Source of the DNA: Candidatus Saccharicenans sp.
Lineage (GTDB): Bacteria; Acidobacteriota; Aminicenantia; Aminicenantales; Saccharicenantaceae
Assembly: GCA_026414545.1 (NCBI GenBank)
Contig: JAOAIU010000067.1
Location: 1 to 37,384 of the forward strand
Length of the DNA stretch: 37,384 bases
Reading direction: 5' to 3'
Shown here: piece after piece, positions 10,201-17,011 of the stretch
Numbering within the stretch: position 1 is the first letter of the stretch
Layout of the letters: each line of letters starts with the position of its first letter
The notes under the pieces: generated by a model
What the model was told of the DNA's origin: nothing
Seen by the model: only the letters and a program-made list of their open reading frames with translations
Databases searched by the model: none
Translations under genes and position numbers: made by a program

Positions 10201-10255
10201 CATTTTCCTGGTGATTCCAATTTTCTACTATCATTTCAGCCGCAGAAAATCATGA
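7223..10255 (+). CDS. RND-family efflux permease (HAE1 type), second of two
   Basis: 1010-residue RND permease starting 21 bases after its neighbour ends, so almost certainly co-transcribed. It has the same layout: MRFFIERPIA start helix, porter loops, TM4 motif with Asp398-Asn399 (FVDNSIVV) and TM10 motif with Asn914-Asn915 (VVNNAI). It lacks the extra central segment of the first permease and its sequence is clearly divergent, so this is an old duplication or heteromeric pair rather than a recent copy. No outer-membrane TolC-type gene follows, so the channel must be encoded elsewhere. Drugs, metals or lipids are all possible substrates; nothing in the sequence decides. Confidence 0.94.
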   Translation: MRFFIERPIATLMVYLALLALGLYSLFHIPLELAPQEEFPRVDISASWPGASPEVMQTQVTALLEEAVLTVRGIRQISSTSNLGSCRLTIEFDPKLNLEFTNLALREAIGRVLPELPYGVKPVVEPYIPEDFRVRPFLTYTISGNYPLQTLREIVKDRLEIGLGSISGVSRVEVSGGSDLNVRLTLDQKKLRDLSLHPYLIVQALVQALEIYPSARVQKDREEYLLRVAMAPADIKDLGELIVRHQGSVPVRIKDVATVSLEHAEIFHLNRINGQPTIMLRVLKEKGKNTLKVARQVKARLEQVKKNLPTDLTFRVVDDESQEILDNLHHLYLLASVITLLIFLMIFIIIRKLSPSLLILSSVIFSAVISFNFIYLFKISLNMLTLGALALGFGIFVDNSIVVFENILRLRESGLAPKEAAIEGARQVITPVLASTLTTIGVFFCFPFFQGRLRIYYLPLGIVMSLALTTSLLVSFSLIPALSPRLLYPRTGKQRGRVFSAFEKVLRFSLKHPVEILLIIGLITFGSYRIFKKNVAIGEFFRWYSRDRLNISVTMPAGTRIEVTDELVRKFEEKALAYPCQKQVNSQVFSERGFLDITFPPEVELSAHPYILKDELIRLATNFAGVSISVYGFDPQGYYSAMSAGRYLDSYIRIYGYNLKKLQDIAADLETRLRRNPRVGEIKSITGQYYWGDVTSTEYVLRVKEEALARYNLDPNYVFYQLQSMVRGAFGLKLQAVIQGKERFIEIKFPEAENQELNRLLEMLLVSPSGEQLQVRDLLALEKKEIPGSIYRENQQFQMTVMWEFKGPYKAAENYRKAIFSALSLPPGFTATMEYAYFMTTEEKSQLKFGLLAALAIIFVILAALYESFIQPFIVMLAVPLSLAGVFLAFVIAGYPFDSSAYIGLILLAGIVVNNAIILVDHINHTRKTSGLSLVEAVIKGTRERIRPVFMTTATTVFGLLPMLLIQLETGRRQIWSSLALATLGGLTASALFIFLVIPIFYYHFSRRKS

Positions 10256-10698
10256 CCATGGCCCGGTGCCTACAGACGGTATTTTCCAGGACCGAAGTTC
10301 CGGGCCTGGCGGCCTGCGCCCGTTGTGGCCAGGTTCGCCTTCTCCTTTGATAAGGAGGCCAGACCGGCCTCACATTTAAGGGACTCCTGTAATAGAAGTT
10401 TCTCCGGCGAACTGTCAAGCTCCTCGTTCTTCCGCTCTCATCACCGGGCCAGACCCCAGCTGGTTTGACCGGCCAATATCCGATCCCGGGGCAGGCAAAT
10501 ATTTTTCCGCCGCAGCTACCTTCCAGCTTTAGCTGAAGTCGGAGTAGAAGCGACCTCAATTTTGGGACTAGGCTTCTCATAATCTTTTCGGGAGAACGAC
10601 TGGCGAGAAAAATCTAAGGGAATCAGAGCCCGACCATACCCCCACGTGAGAAAAAGTTATATAATTAGTTTTCCCAACTGGTAAGAAGGAGAGAAAGC
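10256..10698. other. 443-base gap; two overlapping inverted repeats, no gene seen
   Basis: No convincing gene on either strand; a 114-codon minus-strand frame overlaps the permease end and has random-looking composition. At 10342-10357 CTCCTT/AAGGAG can form a hairpin with a TGAT loop, and at 10355-10371 GAGGCC/GGCCTC can form a second one that shares bases with it, so only one can form at a time. Neither is followed by a strong T-run. They could mark the end of the efflux transcript. The remaining sequence shows nothing I recognise until the malic enzyme promoter. Confidence 0.5.
10660..10665 (+). promoter_or_regulatory. -10 box of the malic enzyme gene (candidate)
   Basis: A perfect TATAAT in an AT-rich island 34 bases before the ATG at 10699. 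The -35 region (near 10637) does not match the consensus. A GAAGGAGAG ribosome site follows at about 10685-10694. Confidence 0.4.
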
Positions 10699-12045
10699 AT
10701 GTGGTGGGAAGATAAATTAGTCCGAACCCTGCGCTGCCGCCTGCTGCAAAAACCCGGCATCTTCGGCGGCCTGCTCTCGGCCATCGGGGCCGAACAGGCT
10801 TACGTGGGCGAAATCAAGATCATCCACATGGGCACCAACTACATGGACAGGGACATCACCATCTTTGTAGACGACGAAGCCCACCTGGAGCGGGTGATAA
10901 AAGCAGTCAGAGCTTATCCCCGGGCTGAACTGCTGGAAGTCCGGGATGAAGTCCTGGAAATGCACCAGGGCGGCAAGATAGCCGTCCGCTCTCGCTACGA
11001 GATTAACAACATCAGCGTTCTCAGGAAAGTCTACACCCCGGGCGTGGCCGAGGTCAGCCTGCTCATCAAGAAAAACCCGGCCATGGCCAGGCGCTACACG
11101 GCCATTCGCCACCTGGTGGCTATCGTTACCGACGGCAGCGCCGTCCTGGGTCTGGGAGATGTCGGGCCGCTGGCGGCCATGCCGGTGATGGAGGGCAAGG
11201 CCAGCCTGATGGAAACGCTGACCGGTCTTTCGGCCGTGCCCGTTCTGCTCAACACCAAGGACCCTGACCGGATAGTGGAGACCGTGGTCAACATCGCCCC
11301 GACCTTCAGCGCCATCCAGCTTGAGGACATTTCCGCACCCCGCTGCTTTTACATCGAGGAACAGGTTCAGTCCCGGGTAGACATCCCGGTCATGCACGAC
11401 GACCAGCACGGCACGGCCTGTGTGGTAACCGCCGCCTTGATGAACATCTCGAAGGTAACCGGCCGGGACCTGAAGAAAAGCTGCATCGGGGTAGTCGGCC
11501 TGGGAGCGGCCGGCCTGGCCCTGTCCAGAATGTTGATGTTTTTCCTGGACAGACCCGTCAAGGGGGCCGACATCAACCCTGAGGCCACAGCTCGCCTGCA
11601 GCAGGCCGGCGGACTGGTTTCGGACCTCAAGGAAATAATGTCCTCATGCCAGGTGGTCATCGCCACCACCGGAGTTCCCGGCCTGATCAAGAAGGATATG
11701 GTCAGAAAAGATCAGATCATCCTGGCCCTATCCAATCCCAACCCGGAAATCGAACCGGAAGAAGCCATGGCTTCGGGGGCGGCCTATGCCGCCGACGGCA
11801 AGGTCATAAACAACGTTCTCGGCTTCCCCGGGATCTTTCGAGGGGCGGTCGATGCCAACGTGCCGCGGATCACCCGGGAAATGTTGCTGGCTGCCTCCAG
11901 GGCTATCGCTGACTATGCCCCGCCCGGGGAAATAGTGCCCAACGCCCTGGACCGGGGTTTGCATCGCAACGTGGCCAGGGCCGTGGCCAGGGTGGCCGTG
12001 GAACAGAAGCTGAACCGCGACGACCTGACCGGTTACTTTGACTGA
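10699..12045 (+). CDS. Malic enzyme with N-terminal ACT domain
   Basis: 448-residue malate dehydrogenase (oxaloacetate-decarboxylating), which converts malate to pyruvate and CO2 while reducing NAD(P). Residues ~10-82 form an ACT-type small-molecule regulatory domain (KPGIFGGLL start and a betaalphabeta pattern). The catalytic part begins near residue 110 (VYTPGVAEV). It has TDGSAVLGLGDVG, the catalytic-Lys segment MEGKA, the metal-binding LEDISAPRC, HDDQHGTA, a Rossmann motif GLGAAG and the ALSNPNPEI motif. The bacterial small form without a phosphotransacetylase tail is expected to be about 380-400 residues, so the surplus is the ACT domain. Ribosome site GAAGGAGAG precedes the ATG. Cofactor preference and the ACT ligand (often an amino acid) cannot be read from the sequence. 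Confidence 0.93.
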   Translation: MWWEDKLVRTLRCRLLQKPGIFGGLLSAIGAEQAYVGEIKIIHMGTNYMDRDITIFVDDEAHLERVIKAVRAYPRAELLEVRDEVLEMHQGGKIAVRSRYEINNISVLRKVYTPGVAEVSLLIKKNPAMARRYTAIRHLVAIVTDGSAVLGLGDVGPLAAMPVMEGKASLMETLTGLSAVPVLLNTKDPDRIVETVVNIAPTFSAIQLEDISAPRCFYIEEQVQSRVDIPVMHDDQHGTACVVTAALMNISKVTGRDLKKSCIGVVGLGAAGLALSRMLMFFLDRPVKGADINPEATARLQQAGGLVSDLKEIMSSCQVVIATTGVPGLIKKDMVRKDQIILALSNPNPEIEPEEAMASGAAYAADGKVINNVLGFPGIFRGAVDANVPRITREMLLAASRAIADYAPPGEIVPNALDRGLHRNVARAVARVAVEQKLNRDDLTGYFD

Positions 12046-12053
12046 AAACTGAT

Positions 12054-12082
12054 TTGACACCTGGAGTGGATTCTACTATATA
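12054..12082 (+). promoter_or_regulatory. Strong sigma-70-type promoter of the CBS gene
   Basis: Perfect TTGACA at 12054-12059, 17-base spacer, TATATA at 12077-12082. It begins right after the malic enzyme stop. The predicted start is about 12089, which places the whole hairpin at 12090-12114 inside the first bases of the transcript. Confidence 0.7.
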
Positions 12083-12089
12083 GATAGCG

Positions 12090-12122
12090 CCGGGCTCCTG
12101 CAATCGGAAGCCGGGTTTTTTT
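12090..12122 (+). terminator. Terminator-like hairpin between promoter and CBS gene
   Basis: CCGGgCTCC at 12090-12098 pairs with GGaAGCCGG at 12106-12114 (8 pairs, two single-base bulges, seven-base loop), followed by T7 at 12116-12122. It can end the malic enzyme transcript. Because a strong promoter starts transcription just before it, it may also act as an attenuator for the CBS gene. Confidence 0.6.
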
Positions 12123-12134
12123 CAAGGAGGGAGA

Positions 12135-12572
12135 ATGATCACGGTTAAGCAAATGCTCGAGGAAAAAGGGCACCAGGTCTGGACTGTTTCGCCGGATGAC
12201 ACCGTCTACGAAGCCCTGAAAATCATGGCCGATAAAGAGATCGGCGCCCTGATCGTGGTGGAAGGCGGCCAGGTGGTGGGGGTCATCTCAGAGCGAGATT
12301 ACGCCCGCAAGGTAGTCTTGAAAGGAAAATCTTCGCTGGAGACGCCGGTCAGGGAAATCATGACCACCCAGATTTACTTTGTCAATCCGGAATGCACGGC
12401 CGAAGAATGCATGGCCCTGATGACCGAAAAGAGAATCCGTCACCTGCCGGTCATCCAGGAAAAAAAGCTGGTCGGGGTTATCTCCATTGGCGACGTGGTC
12501 AAGTCAGTCATCACCAGCCAGAAGATTACTATCGAGCATCTCCAGAATTACATAATGGGGAAATACCAGTAA
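12135..12572 (+). CDS. CBS-domain pair protein
   Basis: 145-residue protein consisting only of two CBS domains (about residues 8-60 and 72-125), with the typical VVGVISERDYARKV and LVGVISIGDVVKSVI segments. Stand-alone CBS pairs bind adenylates such as AMP, ATP, NADH or SAM and regulate partner proteins; the ligand and partner here are unknown. A GGAGGG ribosome site sits a few bases before the ATG. It lies downstream of malic enzyme in the same direction but has its own promoter and an intervening hairpin, so it may be expressed independently of metabolism upstream. No membrane segment or catalytic domain is present. Confidence 0.93.
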   Translation: MITVKQMLEEKGHQVWTVSPDDTVYEALKIMADKEIGALIVVEGGQVVGVISERDYARKVVLKGKSSLETPVREIMTTQIYFVNPECTAEECMALMTEKRIRHLPVIQEKKLVGVISIGDVVKSVITSQKITIEHLQNYIMGKYQ

Positions 12573-12732
12573 GAAATGTGAGCCGGCCTAAAATCAGGCT
12601 CGGAGCCCAATAAATGCCCACTTTAAGCCGGGCCGCGGTCAGATTTATGAGGCGAGCTCGAAAAAAGCAACACGTTCTCTAATCGATCAATACTTTTCAG
12701 GAAACCGAACTGGAAAACTATTACAGGTTGGG

Positions 12733-13155
12733 TCAATACAGGCCGGTTGAACCAAACCCGCCCTCGCCCCGGCTGGTCCGGTCGAGCGAATCAACCTCGA
12801 CTATATCCACCGTCTGCACCGGCTGGATGAGCATCTGGGCAATTTTCATCCCGCTATTTATGACAAAAGGATGCTTGCCCAGGTTGGTCAGTACCACCCT
12901 GACCTCTCCCCGGTAGCCGGCATCCACCACCCCGGCCAGCCGGTGAATCCCGCCCAGGGCAATTCCGCTCTTGTCCCAGATGAGACCAACATAACCGGCG
13001 GGAATGGCCATCTGCAGCCCGGTGGGCACGGCCGCCGTCTCACCCGGGTTGATGGTCATCTGGACGCAGGAAAAGAGGTCAAAGCCGGCATCTCCCTGGT
13101 GCCCGTAGACCGGAGTCCTGGCCTCGGGCGAGATTTTCTTGATCAGTACCTTCAT
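12733..13155 (-). CDS. dut: dUTP diphosphatase
   Basis: 140-residue trimeric dUTPase that hydrolyses dUTP to dUMP and pyrophosphate, which keeps uracil out of DNA and supplies dTMP synthesis. All five family motifs are visible: DAGFDL (I), DKSGIAL (II, with Lys where Arg is more common), GVVDAGYRGEV (III), GMKIAQMLI (IV) and the C-terminal Gly-rich RGEGGFGSTG (V). The length is normal. It is the last gene of the nrdD operon: its ATG lies three bases after the nrdG stop with a GGAG ribosome site inside the nrdG end. Placing dUTPase with ribonucleotide reductase makes one transcript for deoxynucleotide supply and quality control. Confidence 0.95.
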   Translation of the reverse strand: MKVLIKKISPEARTPVYGHQGDAGFDLFSCVQMTINPGETAAVPTGLQMAIPAGYVGLIWDKSGIALGGIHRLAGVVDAGYRGEVRVVLTNLGKHPFVINSGMKIAQMLIQPVQTVDIVEVDSLDRTSRGEGGFGSTGLY

Positions 13156-13158
13156 CTC

Positions 13159-13857
13159 TTAAACTCCTTCCACCAGGACTTCTTCAAAATAGGGTTTTAG
13201 CTCATCGGCCCAGAGCCGGAGCTTCTCGGCCGGGTAGGGCTCAATTTTTAAGTAGGCCCGGTCCACCGTGTTCTGCGGAACAAACTGCTGGAGCTGGAAA
13301 CACCTGGAACCTCTCAGCCAGACCGCAATTTCCAGCAGGTCAGACCTGTCCAGTAAGCCGGGAACAACAGTTGTTCGAAAAATATAGGGCAGTCCGGAGC
13401 CCCGAATGAGCTCTACACTTCGTTCAATCTGGCCGGGGTCAATTTCGGCCCTGACCACTTCGGGATACCGGCCAAGGGGTGCCTTGATGTCCATGGCCAG
13501 CCAGTCAACCAGCTTCTGGCTTATCAGGTATTCCAGTCTTTCGGGAAAAGAACCGTTGGTATCAACCTTGACCAAAAAACCCCGGTCCTTGATCACCCTG
13601 GCCAGGACTTCGATATCCTCGTGCAGCAACGGCTCCCCGCCGCTCAGGCACAGACCGTCCAGCCAGCCCCGTCGGGAATCAAGGTAGCCAAGAAAAAGGT
13701 TGAGATCGAGCGATGGCAACCGGCCCGGGTTGAGCACCAGGTCGGCATTATGACAGAAGGGGCAGCGAAAATTGCAGCCCCCGACAAACACGGTGGACGA
13801 GATGTGTCCCGGAAAATCCCGGGAGGCAAATTTCTCTAAACCCTTGATTTCAACCAA
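13159..13857 (-). CDS. nrdG: Anaerobic ribonucleotide reductase activase (radical SAM)
   Basis: 232-residue radical-SAM activase that installs the glycyl radical on NrdD. The iron-sulfur motif CNFRCPFC (Cys28, Cys32, Cys35) is intact, followed by the SAM-binding SGGEPLL at about residue 75. The length fits the NrdG2 type (about 230 residues) rather than the shorter E. coli form (about 155). Its first 22 bases overlap the end of the glutaredoxin-like gene, suggesting translational coupling, and dut follows after three bases. The pairing with nrdD in the same operon supports the substrate assignment over other glycyl-radical activases. Confidence 0.94.
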   Translation of the reverse strand: MVEIKGLEKFASRDFPGHISSTVFVGGCNFRCPFCHNADLVLNPGRLPSLDLNLFLGYLDSRRGWLDGLCLSGGEPLLHEDIEVLARVIKDRGFLVKVDTNGSFPERLEYLISQKLVDWLAMDIKAPLGRYPEVVRAEIDPGQIERSVELIRGSGLPYIFRTTVVPGLLDRSDLLEIAVWLRGSRCFQLQQFVPQNTVDRAYLKIEPYPAEKLRLWADELKPYFEEVLVEGV

Positions 13858-14102
13858 AGGTCCAGCTCCTCAGCCGAGTTGAGCACGGCCGTGGCCTGGC
13901 CGTTGTCTTCGATGATCAAGGTGGGTATGATGACGCAGCCAGAACTGTCCCGGCGCAACATTTTGATATATTCCCGGATCTTGTTGCGACCATCCTTGGT
14001 GCTGACGTCGTACTCGACCGCTGGCAAGCCCCTGGCTTTCAGCAGGTCTTTAATCTTATCGCACTTGGTACATCCGGGGAGGGTAAAAACCAGATAATCC
14101 AT
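13836..14102 (-). CDS. Glutaredoxin/NrdH-like thiol protein
   Basis: 88-residue thioredoxin-fold protein with a CTKC redox motif at Cys11-Cys14, a beta-alpha-beta start (YLVFTLPGC) and a cis-Pro loop (IIPTLII) near residue 61. A longer insertion follows helix 1 compared with classic NrdH. Lying between nrdD and nrdG and overlapping nrdG by 22 bases, it probably supplies electrons to the reductase. That is a context inference: class III reductases of the E. coli type use formate, but other subgroups use a thioredoxin or NrdH-like donor. The start is ATG 41 bases after the nrdD stop. Confidence 0.88.
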   Translation of the reverse strand: MDYLVFTLPGCTKCDKIKDLLKARGLPAVEYDVSTKDGRNKIREYIKMLRRDSSGCVIIPTLIIEDNGQATAVLNSAEELDLWLKSRV

Positions 14103-14143
14103 CCTTTGCCTCTCCTCGCCTAGTTATTAAAGCAAATTACCTG

Positions 14144-16222
14144 TCAGTCCAGCTTGGAATAAGTAACCCGGTCGCTGAACTCCTGTTGTTTGCCGTCATT
14201 CCAGGTCCTGACCGGGCGGAGGTAACCTACTATCCTGGAAAATACTTCAGTTTCCGAGCCACACTCGGGACAGGTCGGGTGCTGCCCCTTGATATAACCG
14301 TGGTTGTCGCAGACGCTGAAGGTCGGGGTGATGCTGTAATAGGGCATCCTGGTCTCGGCAATCTTCTGAACCAGCTTGCGGCAGGTCTTCCAGTCTATGG
14401 CTTCGGGCAGAAAAGCATGGAAGATAGTCCCGCCGGTGTAAAGCGGCTGGATATCCTCCTGGTGCTTCAGTGCTTCGAAAATATCGCGAGTGGCGTCGAC
14501 GTTGAGCTGGGTGGAGTTGGTGAGGTAGGGATGCTTTTCCGTTCCCGAGGTGTAGATGTTTTTGTATTTCTGGCGGTCCAGCCGGGCCAGGCGGTAGGAG
14601 GTAGACTCGGCCGGGGAAGCCTCCAGGTTGTAGAGATGCCCGGTCTCTTCCTGGAAGTCCTTCAGCACCTCGCGCATGAAGTTGAGGGTTTCGATGGTGA
14701 ATTCCTTCCCTTCCGGCGTACCTATGCCCTTGTGCAGGAAATTCATGCAGGCTTCATGCATGCCGCAGAGGCCGATGGTCGAGAAATGGTTCTCAAAGTG
14801 GCCGAGATAGACCTTGGTATAGGGCATCAAACCTCGTTCCAGCATGTTATTGATCACTTCCCTCTTGGTCTCCAGCGATTCCTTGGCCAGAACCATCATC
14901 TCCCTGAGCCTGTCGAAAAACTCCTGCTTGCTCTGGGCTTCGTAACCGATGCGATTGAGGTTGATGGTGACCACCCCGATGGAGCCGGTCTGGTCGCCAG
15001 CTCCCCACATGTTGCCGGGACGGTGTTTCAGCTCCCGCATATCCAGGTTCAACCGGCAGCACATGGCCCGGATGTCGCCGGGGTTGAGGTTGGTTCCGAG
15101 ATAATTCTGGAAATAGGGAATGCCGTACTTGGCCGTAGCTTCAAACAGTAGCCTGGCATTGGGATGGTCCCAGTCAAAGTCCTTGGTAATGTTGTAAGTG
15201 GGAATGGGAAAGGTAAAAACCCGTCCCTTCAGGTCGCCCTCAATCATCAATTCCAGGAAGGCCCGGTTGATCATGTCCATTTCTTCCTGGTAGTCGCCGT
15301 AGCAGGAATCGAGTTCTTCTCCGCCAACGATCACCTTTTTGTTCTTCAAGTCCTCGGGCACCGTCCAGTCAAAGGTCAGGTTGGAGAAAGGCGTCTGCCA
15401 GCCCCAGCGGCAGGGAACGTTAAGACCAAATATGAGCTTCTGGATGTCCTGCTTGACCCGGTCGTAGCTCAGCCCGTCGGCCCTGACAAACGGGGCCAGG
15501 AAGGTGTCAACGCTGGAGAAGGCCTGGGCTCCGGCAAACTCGGCCTGCATGGTGCCGATGTAATTCACCATGTGCAGGGTGGCCGTCTCCAGGTGTTTGG
15601 CTGGGTGGGAATGGACCTGGTTGGGGACGTGACCGAAACCCTTCCTCAGCAGGTTTTCCATCGACCAGCCGGCACAGTAGCCAACAATGGGATAGGAAAG
15701 GTCATGAATATGAAAATCACCCTCCAGATGGGCCTTCTTGATTCTCTCGGAATAGAGGTTGTTCAGGGCAAAGTTGGATAGAACCTCGCCGGAAATCCTG
15801 GCGTTCAGTCCGGAAAAGCTGACCACGCCCTCATTGCTATTTTCCCTGACTTTCCAGTCGTGGTCATTGATGTAATCCTTAATCAGCCTTTCCAGGTTTA
15901 TACCGGTTTCCTTGGCTTCACGGATGGCCTTGTGTTTCTCCCGGTAAAGGATGTAAGCCTTGGCCACCTCATGGTAGCCCTGCTTCATCAGCACCATTTC
16001 CACAATATCCTGGATCTGTTCCACCGAGGGAATGGTGTAACCGCCGAATTTTTCTTCCAGGACGAATACCACTATGTCCGAGACATGCTGGGCTTCCATC
16101 AGGTCGTCAATTCCCTGGGATTGCATGGCCTTGTAGATAGCGTTGGTTATTTTGTCCTGGGTAAAATCAACGATGGCTCCATCTCTCTTTTTAATGCGGG
16201 TTATTTTGCTGGTCTTGACCAT
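14144..16222 (-). CDS. nrdD: Anaerobic (class III) ribonucleoside-triphosphate reductase
   Basis: 692-residue glycyl-radical enzyme reducing ribonucleotides to deoxyribonucleotides without oxygen. An ATP-cone allosteric domain covers residues ~5-100 (KRDGAIVDF). The ten-stranded barrel core follows. The C-terminus has a zinc site of CxxH plus CxxC (Cys638, His641, Cys651, Cys654) and the glycyl-radical loop RIVGYLRP with Gly666. The length is typical. A GGGAGGAAGG ribosome site precedes the ATG. It heads the nrdD, glutaredoxin, nrdG, dut operon. A promoter at 16380-16408 and two NrdR boxes at 16320-16367 precede it, so it is likely repressed by NrdR when dATP is high. No aerobic reductase is seen in the window, consistent with anaerobic life. 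Confidence 0.96.
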   Translation of the reverse strand: MVKTSKITRIKKRDGAIVDFTQDKITNAIYKAMQSQGIDDLMEAQHVSDIVVFVLEEKFGGYTIPSVEQIQDIVEMVLMKQGYHEVAKAYILYREKHKAIREAKETGINLERLIKDYINDHDWKVRENSNEGVVSFSGLNARISGEVLSNFALNNLYSERIKKAHLEGDFHIHDLSYPIVGYCAGWSMENLLRKGFGHVPNQVHSHPAKHLETATLHMVNYIGTMQAEFAGAQAFSSVDTFLAPFVRADGLSYDRVKQDIQKLIFGLNVPCRWGWQTPFSNLTFDWTVPEDLKNKKVIVGGEELDSCYGDYQEEMDMINRAFLELMIEGDLKGRVFTFPIPTYNITKDFDWDHPNARLLFEATAKYGIPYFQNYLGTNLNPGDIRAMCCRLNLDMRELKHRPGNMWGAGDQTGSIGVVTINLNRIGYEAQSKQEFFDRLREMMVLAKESLETKREVINNMLERGLMPYTKVYLGHFENHFSTIGLCGMHEACMNFLHKGIGTPEGKEFTIETLNFMREVLKDFQEETGHLYNLEASPAESTSYRLARLDRQKYKNIYTSGTEKHPYLTNSTQLNVDATRDIFEALKHQEDIQPLYTGGTIFHAFLPEAIDWKTCRKLVQKIAETRMPYYSITPTFSVCDNHGYIKGQHPTCPECGSETEVFSRIVGYLRPVRTWNDGKQQEFSDRVTYSKLD

Positions 16223-16319
16223 CCCTTCCTCCCTATAAACCTAAAATTTTTTGAATTCTTGGCTAACCCCAGGGGCCTCTTTTATGCTATTATTTCCCAG
16301 GCAAGAAAAAGACCTGAAA

Positions 16320-16335
16320 AAACAATATTTAGTGC
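16320..16335. promoter_or_regulatory. NrdR box 1 (promoter-distal)
   Basis: AAACAATATTTAGTGC matches 13 of 16 positions of the palindromic NrdR consensus as I recall it (acaCwAtATaTwGtgt). It lies 32 bp, about three helical turns, from the second box, the usual tandem spacing for cooperative NrdR binding. It sits about 40-54 bases downstream of the predicted nrdD transcription start. Confidence 0.78.
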
Positions 16336-16351
16336 TGTTCATGGCTCCTGG

Positions 16352-16367
16352 ATACTAAATCTTGTGC
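16352..16367. promoter_or_regulatory. NrdR box 2 (promoter-proximal)
   Basis: ATACTAAATCTTGTGC matches 12 of 16 positions of the NrdR consensus. It lies just downstream of the -10 box of the minus-strand nrdD promoter, so a bound repressor would block early elongation or open-complex formation. The gap to box 1 is 16 bases. Confidence 0.75.
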
Positions 16368-16379
16368 TTTCGGCAATAT

Positions 16380-16408
16380 ATATAAATACAATCAAAATGC
16401 TTTGTCAA
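16380..16408 (-). promoter_or_regulatory. Promoter of the nrdD operon
   Basis: On the minus strand, perfect TTGACA at 16408-16403, 17-base spacer, TTATAT at 16385-16380. The predicted start is near 16373, giving a leader of about 150 bases that contains both NrdR boxes. Confidence 0.65.
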
Positions 16409-16454
16409 GTAGAAAAATCGACTTTTTTTAATAAATTTTTTTCAGGGGGAAAAA

Positions 16455-16859
16455 ATGCGTCACCTGAGACTTGAAACCTCCAGGAAAGAAGAATTCCTGA
16501 ACATAACAGGGAAGATCCAGGCTCTGGTCCGGGAATCCGGCCTCAAGTCGGGACTGGTTATTATTTTCTGTCCTCATACCACCTGCGGCCTGACCATCAA
16601 CGAGCAGGCCGACCCCGATGTCCAGGCGGACATCCTGACCACCCTGAGAAAAATCGTCCCCGATACCCTGCCCTATGCCCACGGCGAGGGCAATTCCCCG
16701 GCCCACATCAAGGCTTCTCTCATGGGAAGCTCACTTATGGTTATGGTTGAGAACGGGGAGTTGCTACTCGGTACCTGGCAGGGTATTTTTCTGTGCGAGT
16801 TTGACGGCCCCAGGAGCAGGAAAGTCTGGGTTAAGCTGATAGAATCAAGGACAGAATGA
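16455..16859 (+). CDS. yjbQ: YjbQ family protein (secondary thiamine-phosphate synthase fold)
   Basis: 134-residue member of the YjbQ/UPF0047 family. Conserved features are visible: FCPHTTCGLTINE near residues 39-51, the His/Glu pair in YAHGEGNSPAHIK and the C-terminal LLGTWQGIFLCEFDGPR. E. coli YjbQ has weak thiamine-phosphate synthase activity, but the physiological role of the family is unsettled, so the name should not be over-read. A GGGGG-type ribosome site lies six bases before the ATG. It is transcribed divergently from nrdD across a 232-base AT-rich region; no clear promoter of its own was found. It stands alone, with a convergent MFS gene downstream. Confidence 0.93.
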   Translation: MRHLRLETSRKEEFLNITGKIQALVRESGLKSGLVIIFCPHTTCGLTINEQADPDVQADILTTLRKIVPDTLPYAHGEGNSPAHIKASLMGSSLMVMVENGELLLGTWQGIFLCEFDGPRSRKVWVKLIESRTE

Positions 16860-17011
16860 GGTCGGCCAGGAGAACGATTTCCGGACCTCTTCCTGTTAAC
16901 AACTCACGACCATGGGGAAAATCTTAAAAGTACTCCAATGGTGGCCAACTATTAATAAACGTAAAAACTAACGCCAGAAAACAGAACCGGACTTCAGCCG
17001 CTGGCCTGCGC

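Noticed and set aside
10236-10580. 114-codon minus-strand frame after the RND operon
   Set aside because: It overlaps the permease end, is Arg/Pro-rich without pattern and lacks a ribosome site.
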